NCBI GenBank assembly: GCA_944325345.1
Contig: CALUZV010000004.1
Span: forward strand, 93,922-157,921
Length of the DNA: 64,000 nt
Direction of reading: 5' to 3'
Source: an uncultured Parabacteroides sp.
Lineage (GTDB): Bacteria > Bacteroidota > Bacteroidia > Bacteroidales > Tannerellaceae
Part shown: positions 7,926-16,533 of the stretch, piece after piece
How the letters are laid out: the number at the start of each line of letters is the position of its first letter
Numbering within the stretch: the first letter of the stretch is position 1
Position numbers and translations under genes: made by a program
Notes under the pieces: model-generated
What the model was told of the DNA's origin: nothing
What the model saw: only the letters and a program-made list of their open reading frames with translations
The model's database searches: none

Positions 7926-10301
7926 ATGCTAAACATGGTATTTAGAAATCTGAAAAGCATCGCCCGGCGCTACCCAACAGCTGCCGCGCTGAACTTAGTG
8001 GGCCTGGCCGTCGCCATCGCCGCCCTGCTTGTCATCATGATGCGGGTGAATTACGAATATCATTTTGAGTCGTGCCACTCCAAAGCCGACCGCATCTACC
8101 GTATCGTACAGACCGGGGAAGACGCCTTCTTCCAAGGCGCCATCCATTCTTGCCCGTTCGTCGATGAGTTTATCGCTTCCTCGCCCCAGATTGAGGCGGG
8201 AACTATCTACAACACCTTCGGGGGAGATGCCTATATCTCCGTCGAGCAACAGGGCGAGCAAGTGGGCTACAAAGAACCTATCCGCAGTTGCTATCCGGAT
8301 ATTGTCAAACTGTTCGACTTTAGAATGATAGAGGGCGACGCCTCTTGTCTCGCCCAAGGATACGAGCAAGCGCTAATACCCCAAAGCATGGCGCACCGCC
8401 TCTTCGGGGATAGTCCTGCCGTCGGGAAGATGCTCCGCTTGGAGGAGGAGCCTTTCGGCAAAGAGGACTGCCAGTTCCTGACTATCGGCGGTGTCTATGA
8501 GGATTTTCCCCGGAATACCCAGCTGGATAATGCCATCTACACCCAACTCTCGGAGGTCATGCACCGGATGACGGGGATGAACTTCACCGCCTACGTCCTG
8601 CTGACGCCGGGAGCGGATGCCCAAGCCATCGCCGCCAATTTCAATGCGCATTCGGAACATATCAAACGTTTTCAAGAGGCGGGCTATGCGATTCAGGCAG
8701 AACTCCAACGCCTGCCCGATGTCTATTTCCTGAGTAAGGGCATGGATGCCATGTTCGCCAAAGCGGGCGACCGCGAGGAGACGATGCTCTGGATTCTCAT
8801 CGGCCTCGTGGTCCTGGCGATAGCCGGCATCAACTTCACCAACTACCAGCTGGCCCTGGCGCCACTGCGCATCCGGAATATCAATACGCATAAAGTTCTG
8901 GGGAGCAGCGATGCCGCGCTGCGGATGTCGCTGCTGGCCGAGGCGATGGCCGTCTCCCTCGCTGCCTATGCCATCGGGATTTGCATTGCCTGGGGGATGA
9001 ACCGCATAGGCTGGCTCTCGTTTATCGATGCGGATTTGGATATGAGCCACGCGGCGAATATCTCCATCGTGTGCCTCTGCGGACTGATTGCGCTAGGCCT
9101 CGGAATGGTTGCGGGACTATATCCGGCGTGGTACGTTACCTCTTTTCCGCCGGCTTTGGTACTGAAAGGGAATTTCGGGCTGTCGGCAACGGGGAAAAAG
9201 CTGCGCACCGGCTTGGTCGGCTTCCAATTCATCGTCTCTATCATCCTGATTGTCTCGGCTCTCTTCATGAAATTGCAGAGTAACTATATGAACAATCTCT
9301 CGCTGGGGTTCGACAAAGACCGGGTGCTGGTTACGACCCTCAACGACAAGATTATCCAGAATTCCAAGCAAGCCTATATCTCGGAACTCCGCAAGAACGT
9401 CGGGATTGAGGATGTCGCTTTCTCCTTCCAGAAGCTCGGAGCCAGCGATACTTACCTCACCGGAAGCATCACCTACAAAAACGAAAATATCCGCCTGATG
9501 TTCCTCCCTGTCTCCTGGAATTTCCTGGACGTGATGGGTATCTACCTTATCGACGGCGAGCGTCCGACGCAGCGGGACGAGGAGAGCCCGACGCTCTACT
9601 TCTACGAACCGCTGGCTAAGCAATACGGCATCACGGCTCTGGATAAAATTGATAACGAGGGCGGACAGACGAAGGTCGGCGGCATCGTCTCGAGCCCTAA
9701 ATTCTCTTCCCTGAAAAACGAAATGACGGATGCAGCGTTGATTATTGGGGACAACTATCCCATGAAAGTCTCTTATATCCGGATGAAAGCCGGGGCCGAC
9801 GCCAGCGAAGTCATCGCCTACGTCAAGCAAACGATTCACGCGCTGGACCCAACCTATCCTGCAGATGTAGAAACCTATCCCACCGTCCTCAACCAGTTCT
9901 ACGAGAAAGACGAACAGCTGATGCAGATGGTTTACGTCTTCTCCTCGCTGGCTATCATCCTGTCGCTGATGGGCGTATTCAGTCTCGTGATGTTCGAGAC
10001 CCTTTACCGGAAGAAAGAAATCGGTATCCGCAAGGTTTTAGGGGCAAGCATCTACGAGGTGCTGATGATGTTCGGGCGTAGATACTTCTGGATAGTGCTG
10101 ATCTGTAGCGTCATCGCCATTCCGTTTGCCTATTACGGGGTGAACCTGTGGCTCCAGAACTTTGCCTACAAGACGCCGATGTATATCTGGGTCTTCCTCC
10201 TCGCCTTTTTCCTGGTCATGCTAATAACCCAGGCCACCGTTTTGATTCAAAGCTGGAAGGCGGCTACGGCGAATCCGGTAGAAAGTATCAAAGAAACCTA
10301 A
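7926..10301 (+). CDS. FtsX/MacB-like ABC transporter permease (second of pair)
   Basis: A 791-residue paralogue of the preceding gene with the same layout: first helix near residues 20-40, MacB-like periplasmic domain, central FtsX block near 285-440, second periplasmic domain, and C-terminal FtsX block ending ATANPVESIKET. The C-terminal KEIGIRKVLGAS motif is the usual coupling-helix region that contacts the ATPase. The 39-bp gap without a terminator indicates one operon with the upstream permease. An internal ATG at 7935 is an alternative start. No cognate ATPase or membrane-fusion protein lies nearby, so the energising subunit must be elsewhere or shared. Confidence 0.87.
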   Translation: MLNMVFRNLKSIARRYPTAAALNLVGLAVAIAALLVIMMRVNYEYHFESCHSKADRIYRIVQTGEDAFFQGAIHSCPFVDEFIASSPQIEAGTIYNTFGGDAYISVEQQGEQVGYKEPIRSCYPDIVKLFDFRMIEGDASCLAQGYEQALIPQSMAHRLFGDSPAVGKMLRLEEEPFGKEDCQFLTIGGVYEDFPRNTQLDNAIYTQLSEVMHRMTGMNFTAYVLLTPGADAQAIAANFNAHSEHIKRFQEAGYAIQAELQRLPDVYFLSKGMDAMFAKAGDREETMLWILIGLVVLAIAGINFTNYQLALAPLRIRNINTHKVLGSSDAALRMSLLAEAMAVSLAAYAIGICIAWGMNRIGWLSFIDADLDMSHAANISIVCLCGLIALGLGMVAGLYPAWYVTSFPPALVLKGNFGLSATGKKLRTGLVGFQFIVSIILIVSALFMKLQSNYMNNLSLGFDKDRVLVTTLNDKIIQNSKQAYISELRKNVGIEDVAFSFQKLGASDTYLTGSITYKNENIRLMFLPVSWNFLDVMGIYLIDGERPTQRDEESPTLYFYEPLAKQYGITALDKIDNEGGQTKVGGIVSSPKFSSLKNEMTDAALIIGDNYPMKVSYIRMKAGADASEVIAYVKQTIHALDPTYPADVETYPTVLNQFYEKDEQLMQMVYVFSSLAIILSLMGVFSLVMFETLYRKKEIGIRKVLGASIYEVLMMFGRRYFWIVLICSVIAIPFAYYGVNLWLQNFAYKTPMYIWVFLLAFFLVMLITQATVLIQSWKAATANPVESIKET

Positions 10302-10319
10302 ATTCTGTCTACAAATATT

Positions 10320-10486
10320 AACGAGAGAATTTTTTGTGCCTCAAAAACCCCCGAAAAAGGCATAAAAAAAATTTGAACCCACTTCCTAAACTCGGAAGTG
10401 TTAATAAAAAAAATTTGAAGCCACTTTCAGACTTGGGAGCGGGGATAAAAAAAATTTGAAGCTATTTTCCAAACTTGAAAGGGGGA
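10320..10486. repeat. Hairpin plus A8 tandem repeat, 3-4 units of 41-42 bp
   Basis: ATAAAAAAAATTTGAA recurs at 10362, 10404 and 10445. Each copy is followed by a hairpin whose sequence differs between units: CACTTCC-N7-GGAAGTG is perfect in the first and weaker in the next two. A diverged unit with GCCT...AGGC arms precedes them from about 10320. The A8-TTT core is conserved while the hairpin drifts. The array follows the permease operon and may contribute to 3' end formation, but no clean T-run terminator for the plus strand is seen. Confidence 0.85.
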
Positions 10487-10538
10487 AAATCCGGAGGATA
10501 GGGATTGAGCATCAGCAATCCCCTCCCTCCGGAATTCC

Positions 10539-10568
10539 TTGACTATCCAAAAAGAGTTGTTACCTTTG
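10539..10568 (+). promoter_or_regulatory. Bacteroidota-type promoter of the propeller lipoprotein
   Basis: A -33 TTG at 10539 and a -7 TACCTTTG at 10561-10568 are separated by 19 bp, matching the Bacteroidota housekeeping consensus. The start codon is 31 bp downstream. Confidence 0.7.
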
Positions 10569-10599
10569 TACCTAAATCAAATTTGAAAAACACACAGAT

Positions 10600-11916
10600 A
10601 TGAAACAGCATGTATTTTTTAAACGTAGCAGCAAGCCCTTGGCTCTCCTCGCAAAGGTTAGTATGGTTGCTCTGGGAGTGGGATTGAGTGCCTGTGGTGG
10701 TGAATCGAAACAAGAGGCGGATTATTTTGATGCACAACTGGATGTTGTTTGCGAAAAGGTTGTCATTGATGGAGATAGCGCGATTGTTTGCGATTATAAC
10801 CGAGTTAGAAAGCAGCACGTAACAGAGATTCCTTATTCCGCAATAGCCTCGGATTATGAACTTGTGAAATTGGATAATGATAATCCGGATGCATTTTTAT
10901 CCACGCAATATTCTCCAATAGTTATTTCGGAAAATTATATTGGCGTGCATTGTTATGAATTTTATCCTTTCAAATTGTTCCGGAGGAGCGATGGAAAATA
11001 TTTGCGGGACATTGGTGGGTATGGACAAGGGCCAGGAGAATATAGCATGGTTAAATGTGCGCAAATTGATGAAAAAAATAACAGAATATATATACTTCCT
11101 TCATTGCAGAAGAAAATACTAATATATGATTTAGAAGGGAAATACCTATCGGATATTCCTTTACAAAATCTGACGAATCAAAATTTTTATCTTGATACAG
11201 AGAAAAAGCATTTGTATGTAACATCATCTCTTGGTCCGCGCCATGAAGCATTTTTGCAGATGTTAGATTTAAATGGGAATATTATTCAAGAACTTACATC
11301 TAAAGAATATGACATAAGAGGATTTCATTTGAATTGTGGAAACTGTAATGCTAATGCATATAATTTGGATCTAATTAATAATGATGGATTTTTCTATAAT
11401 CCGAATCCCGATATAGATGTCAATGATGGACTTTACTGGACTACTGAGGCAGACCGAAAAAATCCACATACAGTCATGGACTTTTTCTGTTACTATATCC
11501 CAGAAGAAAATCGGTTGTCTCCACAATTTGCTATAAAAAACATGGAAGACCAGCGGTTTATTCACGAACTTAAAAGTTATTTTGTAGTGGAAACCTCAAT
11601 GAGTACCTACGGCGTGTCTGAGGAAAAACTGAAATCGACAAAAATATTGATAGATAAACGGACATTGAAAGGGTGCGTATTTGATGGAATCCGATTGCCT
11701 TCAGGTATATTCATGGATTGGTACACCTCATTATGTCAAAGTCGAGATGGTTATTTCCTTATTAATGTATTTGGAAGTAAGCTAAAGGAATGTATAGAAA
11801 AGATGGATAGGACAAAGCTATCCCCGTCGGAAGAGGAAGAGCTGAAGAAGTTGGAAGCTCTGATTTATGACGGAAAAGAGGATTGCAATGTGATTATGAT
11901 AGGAAAATTGAAATAG
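10600..11916 (+). CDS. 6-bladed beta-propeller lipoprotein, AT-rich
   Basis: A 438-residue exported protein: signal sequence followed by lipobox LSAC (Cys about residue 31), then repeated beta-rich segments typical of Bacteroidota 6-bladed propeller lipoproteins (for example DIGGYGQGPGEYSMVKCAQID, where GxGxGPGEY is the family hallmark). The ligand and role are unknown; related proteins are surface or periplasmic. From about 10.78 kb the gene is strikingly AT-rich, with many AAT, ATA and TTA codons, unlike the neighbours, which suggests recent acquisition. It has its own promoter and no operon partner. Confidence 0.8.
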   Translation: MKQHVFFKRSSKPLALLAKVSMVALGVGLSACGGESKQEADYFDAQLDVVCEKVVIDGDSAIVCDYNRVRKQHVTEIPYSAIASDYELVKLDNDNPDAFLSTQYSPIVISENYIGVHCYEFYPFKLFRRSDGKYLRDIGGYGQGPGEYSMVKCAQIDEKNNRIYILPSLQKKILIYDLEGKYLSDIPLQNLTNQNFYLDTEKKHLYVTSSLGPRHEAFLQMLDLNGNIIQELTSKEYDIRGFHLNCGNCNANAYNLDLINNDGFFYNPNPDIDVNDGLYWTTEADRKNPHTVMDFFCYYIPEENRLSPQFAIKNMEDQRFIHELKSYFVVETSMSTYGVSEEKLKSTKILIDKRTLKGCVFDGIRLPSGIFMDWYTSLCQSRDGYFLINVFGSKLKECIEKMDRTKLSPSEEEELKKLEALIYDGKEDCNVIMIGKLK

Positions 11917-11923
11917 ACAAGAA

Positions 11924-11968
11924 CAAAAAAGGCCGCCGAGAATCCTAAAGACTTTCAGCGACCTTCCT
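11924..11968. terminator. Possible bidirectional terminator
   Basis: An imperfect stem (GGCCGC... pairing with GCGACC, with an inner AAAG/CTTT stem) is flanked by A6 on the left and pyrimidine-rich CTTCCTT on the right. It could end the lipoprotein gene on the plus strand or the small genes at 12.1-12.5 kb on the minus strand. The stem is imperfect, so confidence is low. Confidence 0.4.
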
Positions 11969-12123
11969 TGGTTATTGTCTCGTTTCTTGGTTGTCAAGTG
12001 ATGAACACTCTATCCAAGCAACAGCAAGTTTAATTGAAATAGGCAGAAAAATGAATCTCAGATAACCGCGGGGTCACGCCGAAGCGACAACGCGAAGAAA
12101 CAAGAATACCCATTGAATTTTGC

Positions 12124-12306
12124 TTAATTAGCTTCACTCTTACTAGGAAGGAAACGAGCGATGCCCATGACTACTGCGATGATTGCCAAGACAACCATGA
12201 TCACGGTCTTCGTGGTTGCACTCTCGAATACGGTTGTTCCTACTAATACCAAGCTAATGCAAGAGAGCATAAGTAATGCCTCTGCCAGATTTTTATTGAT
12301 TTTCAT
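12124..12306 (-). CDS. Small two-helix membrane protein, unknown function
   Basis: A 60-residue protein with two predicted membrane helices (about residues 9-25 and 33-51), a short polar turn, and a charged C-terminus ending PSKSEAN. It lies 33 bp downstream of another tiny two-helix protein on the same strand, with which it shares size and topology, so the two probably form a small operon. I do not recognise a family. Its codon use fits the local context, and the preceding 33-bp gap is AT-rich. Confidence 0.6.
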   Translation of the reverse strand: MKINKNLAEALLMLSCISLVLVGTTVFESATTKTVIMVVLAIIAVVMGIARFLPSKSEAN

Positions 12307-12339
12307 GACGTTATAAAGTACTTAATTTAAAGTTTGAGA

Positions 12340-12543
12340 TTATTCCTTGACAGGTGTTTCTTCGGTACTTACCGTATTGCTCAGGCTCTTCATGATTCCG
12401 AACAGGCCGAAACCAAGGGCGAGGAGCACTACGACTAACTTCACATAATCGTTCGGGATGATTGAACTACATGCTAATACGCATCCTACGATTGTTACGA
12501 TAATAGATAACCAAAGATTGAATTTACTAGATTTTGTTGCCAT
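12340..12543 (-). CDS. Small two-helix membrane protein, unknown function
   Basis: A 67-residue protein with two hydrophobic segments (about residues 11-28 and 35-53) and an acidic/polar tail ending STEETPVKE. It is the promoter-proximal gene of a probable two-gene minus-strand operon with the 60-residue protein downstream. Topology predicts both termini on the same side of the membrane. No family was recognised. A small membrane-stress or transporter-accessory protein is possible, but that is speculation. Confidence 0.6.
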   Translation of the reverse strand: MATKSSKFNLWLSIIVTIVGCVLACSSIIPNDYVKLVVVLLALGFGLFGIMKSLSNTVSTEETPVKE

Positions 12544-12702
12544 GATATTCTTAATTTTTAAATGGATAAACGTTTTAATTGATTGAATGATAATTCATGC
12601 AGCTCCCTTTCGCCGCGTCAGTCCACGGCAAAACAAGCCACGAAGATTCGAGAGAGAACAAAGCTCAGCCTCGTCTCCCCACGTGCATACGTTTCCCAAA
12701 AA

Positions 12703-13095
12703 TTAAATCAGCAACTTTCGCAAGGCAAAGACATGATGTGCCTTGTTACAACAGAGGGTAGAAAAATAGATAGTTTGTGTGTCAGTCTCGTGTTCTAATA
12801 CTTTAACCAAGGTATTGCCACCTTTCAAGCGGAAGTATTGCAGGATGCGCTGTACGCCGTCGTACTGGCGGATGGTGGTGCTTTGGGTAAATGAGGGGAG
12901 TGTTCGGCGGGGAGTCAGCAGGTTATTGCTTTTCATCTCTTTGCTCAAGACAGCTATTTGCGTCTGCATATCCGAGCGGGCGTCTTTCTCGACGACTGCC
13001 TTCTCGGTATTTACAGCTGCAACATCGCTGCTCCCCGTCAGACTTTCTTCGGGAGAGAACAGCAGCAGGGCTGTCAAGATGCCTAATATGTACAT
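12703..13095 (-). CDS. Small exported hypothetical protein divergent from menA
   Basis: About 130 residues from ATG at 13095 (MYILGILTALLLF gives a signal/anchor); a GTG at 13107 (VKRVMYIL) is an alternative. A longer open frame reaches to 13371 but overlaps menA and its promoter, so I reject that extension. The C-terminal half ends with a compact segment, YFSTLCCNKAHHVFALRK, with adjacent cysteines and two histidines that look conserved-type, possibly metal- or redox-related. A TACATTTG -7 element lies just upstream. Function unknown. Confidence 0.55.
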   Translation of the reverse strand: MYILGILTALLLFSPEESLTGSSDVAAVNTEKAVVEKDARSDMQTQIAVLSKEMKSNNLLTPRRTLPSFTQSTTIRQYDGVQRILQYFRLKGGNTLVKVLEHETDTQTIYFSTLCCNKAHHVFALRKLLI

Positions 13096-13112
13096 TACCC
13101 GTTTCACGGCCG

Positions 13113-13172
13113 CAAATGTAAGGCAAATTTCGGAATTGAGCATACGAAAACTTATTTTTGTTTGTACTTTTG
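13113..13172. promoter_or_regulatory. Divergent -7 elements between the small exported protein and menA
   Basis: On the minus strand TACATTTG occupies 13120-13113; on the plus strand TACTTTTG occupies 13165-13172. Both match the Bacteroidota -7 consensus TAnnTTTG. Clear -33 elements at standard spacing are not evident for either. Confidence 0.5.
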
Positions 13173-13192
13173 CGAAAAAATTTTTCGAAACG

Positions 13193-14080
13193 ATGACTTT
13201 ACCGATGACGAAAGGGCAATCGTGGCTCTTAGCCGCCCGCCCACGCACTTTGCCGGCTTCGCTGAGCCCGGTCATATTAGGTTGTGCCCTCGCTTGGCAC
13301 GACGGCTTTTTCCAATGGATTCCCGCCGTTTTATGTTTCCTCGTGGCATTGCTCGCCCAGATTGCCAGCAATTTTGCTAACGACTACTTCGATTTCAAGA
13401 AGGGTGCGGACGGCAAAGACCGCTTGGGTCCCGAACGCGCCGTGGCTCAGGGCTGGATAACTCCCGCTGCCATGCTCCGCGCGACCTTGCTCACCCTCGG
13501 ACTTGCCTGCCTCTGCGGTTGCGGACTGCTCTTCTACGGCGGGTGGAAGCTGATTTGGGTCGGACTGGCTATTGCGGTCTGCGTCCTGGCCTATTCTGCC
13601 GGGCCATTTCCCTTGGCCTACAACGGGCTGGGAGATGTTTGCGTCCTGCTCTTCTACGGCATCATCCCGGTATGTTTCACCTACTATGTACAGGCGCAGG
13701 CGTTCAGTCTGCTGGCTTTCCTCCTCTCCATCGCACTCGGTGCTTTGTCCGTCAATATCTTGATTGTAAACAATTATCGCGATTATCGTCAGGACAAGGC
13801 GGCGGGGAAACGGACGACCATCGTTATCTTCGGCCGCCGTTTCGGGCGGGTGATGTATCTCGTGAACGGGATTATCGCGCTGGCGCTGGTGTTGCCCTTC
13901 CTCTTCCTTGCCTCCCTGCCATTCATCCTCCTCTTCGCCCTCTTCTTTACCTTATTTATAAAGACGTGGCAAGATTTGCGGCACCGCGAGGGCAAGGCGC
14001 TCAACAAGACATTAGGCGATACGGCGCGGAATGTCCTCCTCTTCGCCCTGCTCCTCTCGGCGTTTATCGTGTTTTCTTGA
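13193..14080 (+). CDS. menA: 1,4-dihydroxy-2-naphthoate polyprenyltransferase
   Basis: A 295-residue UbiA-superfamily integral membrane enzyme that attaches the polyprenyl chain to dihydroxynaphthoate in menaquinone synthesis. The N-terminus WLLAARPRTLPASLSPVILG is typical of MenA. The two Asp-rich prenyl-diphosphate/Mg motifs are visible: NDYFDFKKGAD near residues 66-76 and NNYRDYRQDKAAGKRT near 191-206. About eight membrane helices are expected. I start at ATG 13193 behind a -7 element, not at the longer open frame from 12779, which runs through the divergent gene; ATG 13205 is also possible. Confidence 0.92.
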   Translation: MTLPMTKGQSWLLAARPRTLPASLSPVILGCALAWHDGFFQWIPAVLCFLVALLAQIASNFANDYFDFKKGADGKDRLGPERAVAQGWITPAAMLRATLLTLGLACLCGCGLLFYGGWKLIWVGLAIAVCVLAYSAGPFPLAYNGLGDVCVLLFYGIIPVCFTYYVQAQAFSLLAFLLSIALGALSVNILIVNNYRDYRQDKAAGKRTTIVIFGRRFGRVMYLVNGIIALALVLPFLFLASLPFILLFALFFTLFIKTWQDLRHREGKALNKTLGDTARNVLLFALLLSAFIVFS

Positions 14081-14132
14081 GGCAATCGGAATAATTGGTT
14101 TATACATTAAATAATATAACTCAGATAGAGAT

Positions 14133-14798
14133 ATGAAAAAGATTTTGATTCCTGCGCTCCTCCTTGCTGCCGCCTTCGCGGGCAACGTGCAGGCGCAATC
14201 GCTCGAAAAAATGCAGTGGTTCAACGAACCGGCTGAATGGAAAATTGTCAATGACAACAAGTTCGAGATGGTGGTTCCCGCCCAGACGGATTATTGGCGC
14301 ATCGCCCACTACGGTTTCACGGTCGATGACGCGCCCTTCTACTACGCCCTCTATGGCGGCGAGTTCGAGGCCAAGGTGAAAATCACCGGCGAATATGTTA
14401 CCACCTTCGACCAAATGGGCCTGATGATTCGCCAGGACCACGAGAATTGGATTAAGGCGGGTGTGGAATATGTGGATGGCAAGCAGAATGTCAGCGCAGT
14501 CGTAACGCACGGAACCAGCGACTGGAGTGTGGTGAAACTCGACAAGGCGCCCAAGTCCATCTGGATTAAGGCCGTCCGCCGCCTCGACGCGGTCGAGATT
14601 TTCTACTCCCTCGACGACAAGGAATACACCATGATGCGCACCTGCTGGCTGAAGGATAATTGCCCGGTGATGGTAGGTCTGATGGGTGCCTGCCCCGATG
14701 GGAAGGGCTTCAAGGCTATCTTCGAAGACTTCGAGGTGAAGCAGTTGCCCGACCAGCGCAGGTTGGAGTGGGCGAAGAAGCAGAAAACGCAAGAATAA
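14133..14798 (+). CDS. Exported DUF1349 (concanavalin-like) protein
   Basis: A 221-residue protein with a cleavable signal (MKKILIPALLLAAAFAGNVQAQS). The remainder matches the DUF1349 beta-sandwich: FDQMGLMIRQDHENWIKAGVE near residues 90-110, and later DWSVVKL and MMRTCWLKDNCPVMVGLMGACP. Related proteins are lectin- or glucanase-like folds without a settled catalytic role. It lies 52 bp after menA and may be read from the same transcript, although no functional link is evident. A hairpin array starts 23 bp downstream. Confidence 0.85.
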   Translation: MKKILIPALLLAAAFAGNVQAQSLEKMQWFNEPAEWKIVNDNKFEMVVPAQTDYWRIAHYGFTVDDAPFYYALYGGEFEAKVKITGEYVTTFDQMGLMIRQDHENWIKAGVEYVDGKQNVSAVVTHGTSDWSVVKLDKAPKSIWIKAVRRLDAVEIFYSLDDKEYTMMRTCWLKDNCPVMVGLMGACPDGKGFKAIFEDFEVKQLPDQRRLEWAKKQKTQE

Positions 14799-14821
14799 GC
14801 CTCCTATCAATAAGGGAAACG

Positions 14822-15216
14822 GCTATTGTTCGTGAACAACAGGTGCTCCCACCGCTGGCGGGAGCCATTGTTCGCGAACAATACGAGGTCTCACCGCTGG
14901 CGGGAGCTATTGTTCACGAACAATACGAGGTCTCACCGCTGGCGGGAGCCATTGTTCACGAACAATACGAGGTCTCACCGCTGGCGGGAGCTATTGTTCA
15001 CGAACAATACGAGGTCTCACCGCTGGCGGGAGCCATTGTTCGCGAACAATACGAGGTCTCACCACTGGCGGGAGCCATTGTTCGCGAACAATACGAGGTC
15101 CCATCGCTGGCGGGAGCTATTGTTCACGAACAATACGAGGTCTCACCGCTGGCGGGAGCTATTGTTCACGAACAATCCATGGTTACATCGCTGGCGGGAG
15201 CTATTGTTCGCAATCA
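14822..15216. repeat. Tandem double-hairpin array, ten 42-bp units
   Basis: Units start exactly every 42 bp from 14822 to 15200 (ten starts, the last unit truncated). Each carries ATTGTTC-NN-GAACAAT, a 7-bp arm hairpin with a two-base variable centre (AC, GC or GT), and a second hairpin CTCACCGCTGGCGGGAG with one bulge. The right end runs into the 3' end of the converging MATE gene. Because 42 is divisible by three, frames such as a 14-residue AIVHEQYEVSPLAG repeat stay open, but no start, signal or conserved context supports translation. Confidence 0.95.
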
Positions 15217-16533
15217 AACCTTCGTCAGCCTAAAGAAACGTCGGCAAAGCAGCAATCCCTGCGTAGTCAGACTGACGGGGAAGCCGCACCATACGCCCGC
15301 AGCGCCCCATCCCAGCACGAATCCGCAAAAATAACCTATCGGCAAAGCCAGGCAGATATGGCAGAAGAAGGCGGTGCCCGCCGTATAACGCACGTCCCGC
15401 AATCCGCGCAAGGCGTTGGCAAAGACAATCTGCATCCCATCGCCAAACTGATATACCATCACGAACCAACAGAAGAGGGAAACCAGCCGGACAACTTCCG
15501 TCTCCGGCGTAAACAAATAGCCTATATAGGTGTGAGTTAATAACAGAAAGGATATATAGCAGAGCGCGCAGACGGCACCGATGCGCAGTCCCGCCATCGC
15601 CGCGTTGCGCACCTCGCGCCGGTCGCCCCGTCCGACGAAAACGCTTACGCGGATGGCCACCGCCGCCCCGATTCCGTAGTAAACCATAAATCCCAGTGTC
15701 GTTACGACGTTGGCTATTTGGTAGGCGGCAAGTGCCAGACTGCCAATCCATCCCATCATGATGACGCTGAGACTAAACGAGGCCGTTTCCACGCCCATCT
15801 GGAAACCGACGGGAAGTCCGAGGCGCGCCAGCTGCCGGACGTCGGTGCGGTTCACACGTGTCTGCCGGAAACCCTCGAGGTATTTCCGGTAATGCTTTCC
15901 CCGCGTAAAAAGGAGGAAGAAGATAAGGAAAGTTCCGATACGCGAAGCGAGGGTGGAGATGCCCGCGCCGGTCAAGCCCAGCTCCGGGGCACCGAAGTTT
16001 CCATATATCAAGACATAATTACCACAGATGTTCAGGATGTTTGCCCCCAGCATAATCCACATCGGCGTGAGCGTGTCGGTCGTCCCGTCGCTAAACTGCT
16101 TGAACGAATTGAAAAGCATGGCGAAGATGACCGAGAAAAGCTGCAAGATATAATAAGGTATGATGTAGGGATACAACTCGCGCGGCTGCCCCAGCATATC
16201 GAGGTTGAGCAAAAGAACCAACATGACGAGACTCAGCAGGACACCGAGGCAGAAGTTGATGCAGAGGCTGTTCTTCAGCATCCCGCCAATCTTGCCATAT
16301 TCCTTTTGCGAAAAGAGATTCCCGATAATCGGCGTCAGGCCGTAGGAAAAACCCATGCCGAAGATAAAGGCCAGGTTAAAGAAGTTATTGACGAACGAAG
16401 CCGCCGCCAGTTCCTCGGTGCTGTGATGCCCCACCATGATGTTGTCAGCAAAGCCCACGACGATGATACCCAGCTGGCCCAGCATGATGGGGATGCCGAG
16501 GCGGATGGTTTCTTTGATATGAGACACGCTCAC
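15214..16533 (-). CDS. MATE family efflux transporter
   Basis: A 439-residue, about 12-helix multidrug/toxin extrusion antiporter. The N-terminus contains LGIPIMLGQLGIIVVGFADNIMVG, characteristic of the NorM/DinF-type MATE fold, and a repeat of the bundle begins near residue 235 (LARLGLPVGFQMGVETASFS). It starts with GTG inside the stop codon of the cyclophilin gene (GTGA overlap, 4 bp), indicating translational coupling. The last codons overlap the final unit of the hairpin array. Substrate unknown; Na+ or H+ coupling is expected from the family. Confidence 0.9.
   Translation of the reverse strand: MSVSHIKETIRLGIPIMLGQLGIIVVGFADNIMVGHHSTEELAAASFVNNFFNLAFIFGMGFSYGLTPIIGNLFSQKEYGKIGGMLKNSLCINFCLGVLLSLVMLVLLLNLDMLGQPRELYPYIIPYYILQLFSVIFAMLFNSFKQFSDGTTDTLTPMWIMLGANILNICGNYVLIYGNFGAPELGLTGAGISTLASRIGTFLIFFLLFTRGKHYRKYLEGFRQTRVNRTDVRQLARLGLPVGFQMGVETASFSLSVIMMGWIGSLALAAYQIANVVTTLGFMVYYGIGAAVAIRVSVFVGRGDRREVRNAAMAGLRIGAVCALCYISFLLLTHTYIGYLFTPETEVVRLVSLFCWFVMVYQFGDGMQIVFANALRGLRDVRYTAGTAFFCHICLALPIGYFCGFVLGWGAAGVWCGFPVSLTTQGLLLCRRFFRLTKV

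Noticed and set aside
12779..13192. N-terminal extension of menA
   Set aside because: It overlaps the divergent gene and promoter and does not resemble the UbiA family.
12703..13371. 222-residue minus-strand frame
   Set aside because: Its first 90 residues overlap menA and the divergent promoters; only the part from 13095 looks like a protein.
14660..15334. A 224-residue frame with a 14-residue AIVHEQYEVSPLAG-type repeat
   Set aside because: It begins inside the DUF1349 gene in another frame; the repeat stays open only because 42 is a multiple of three, and a second frame is open too.
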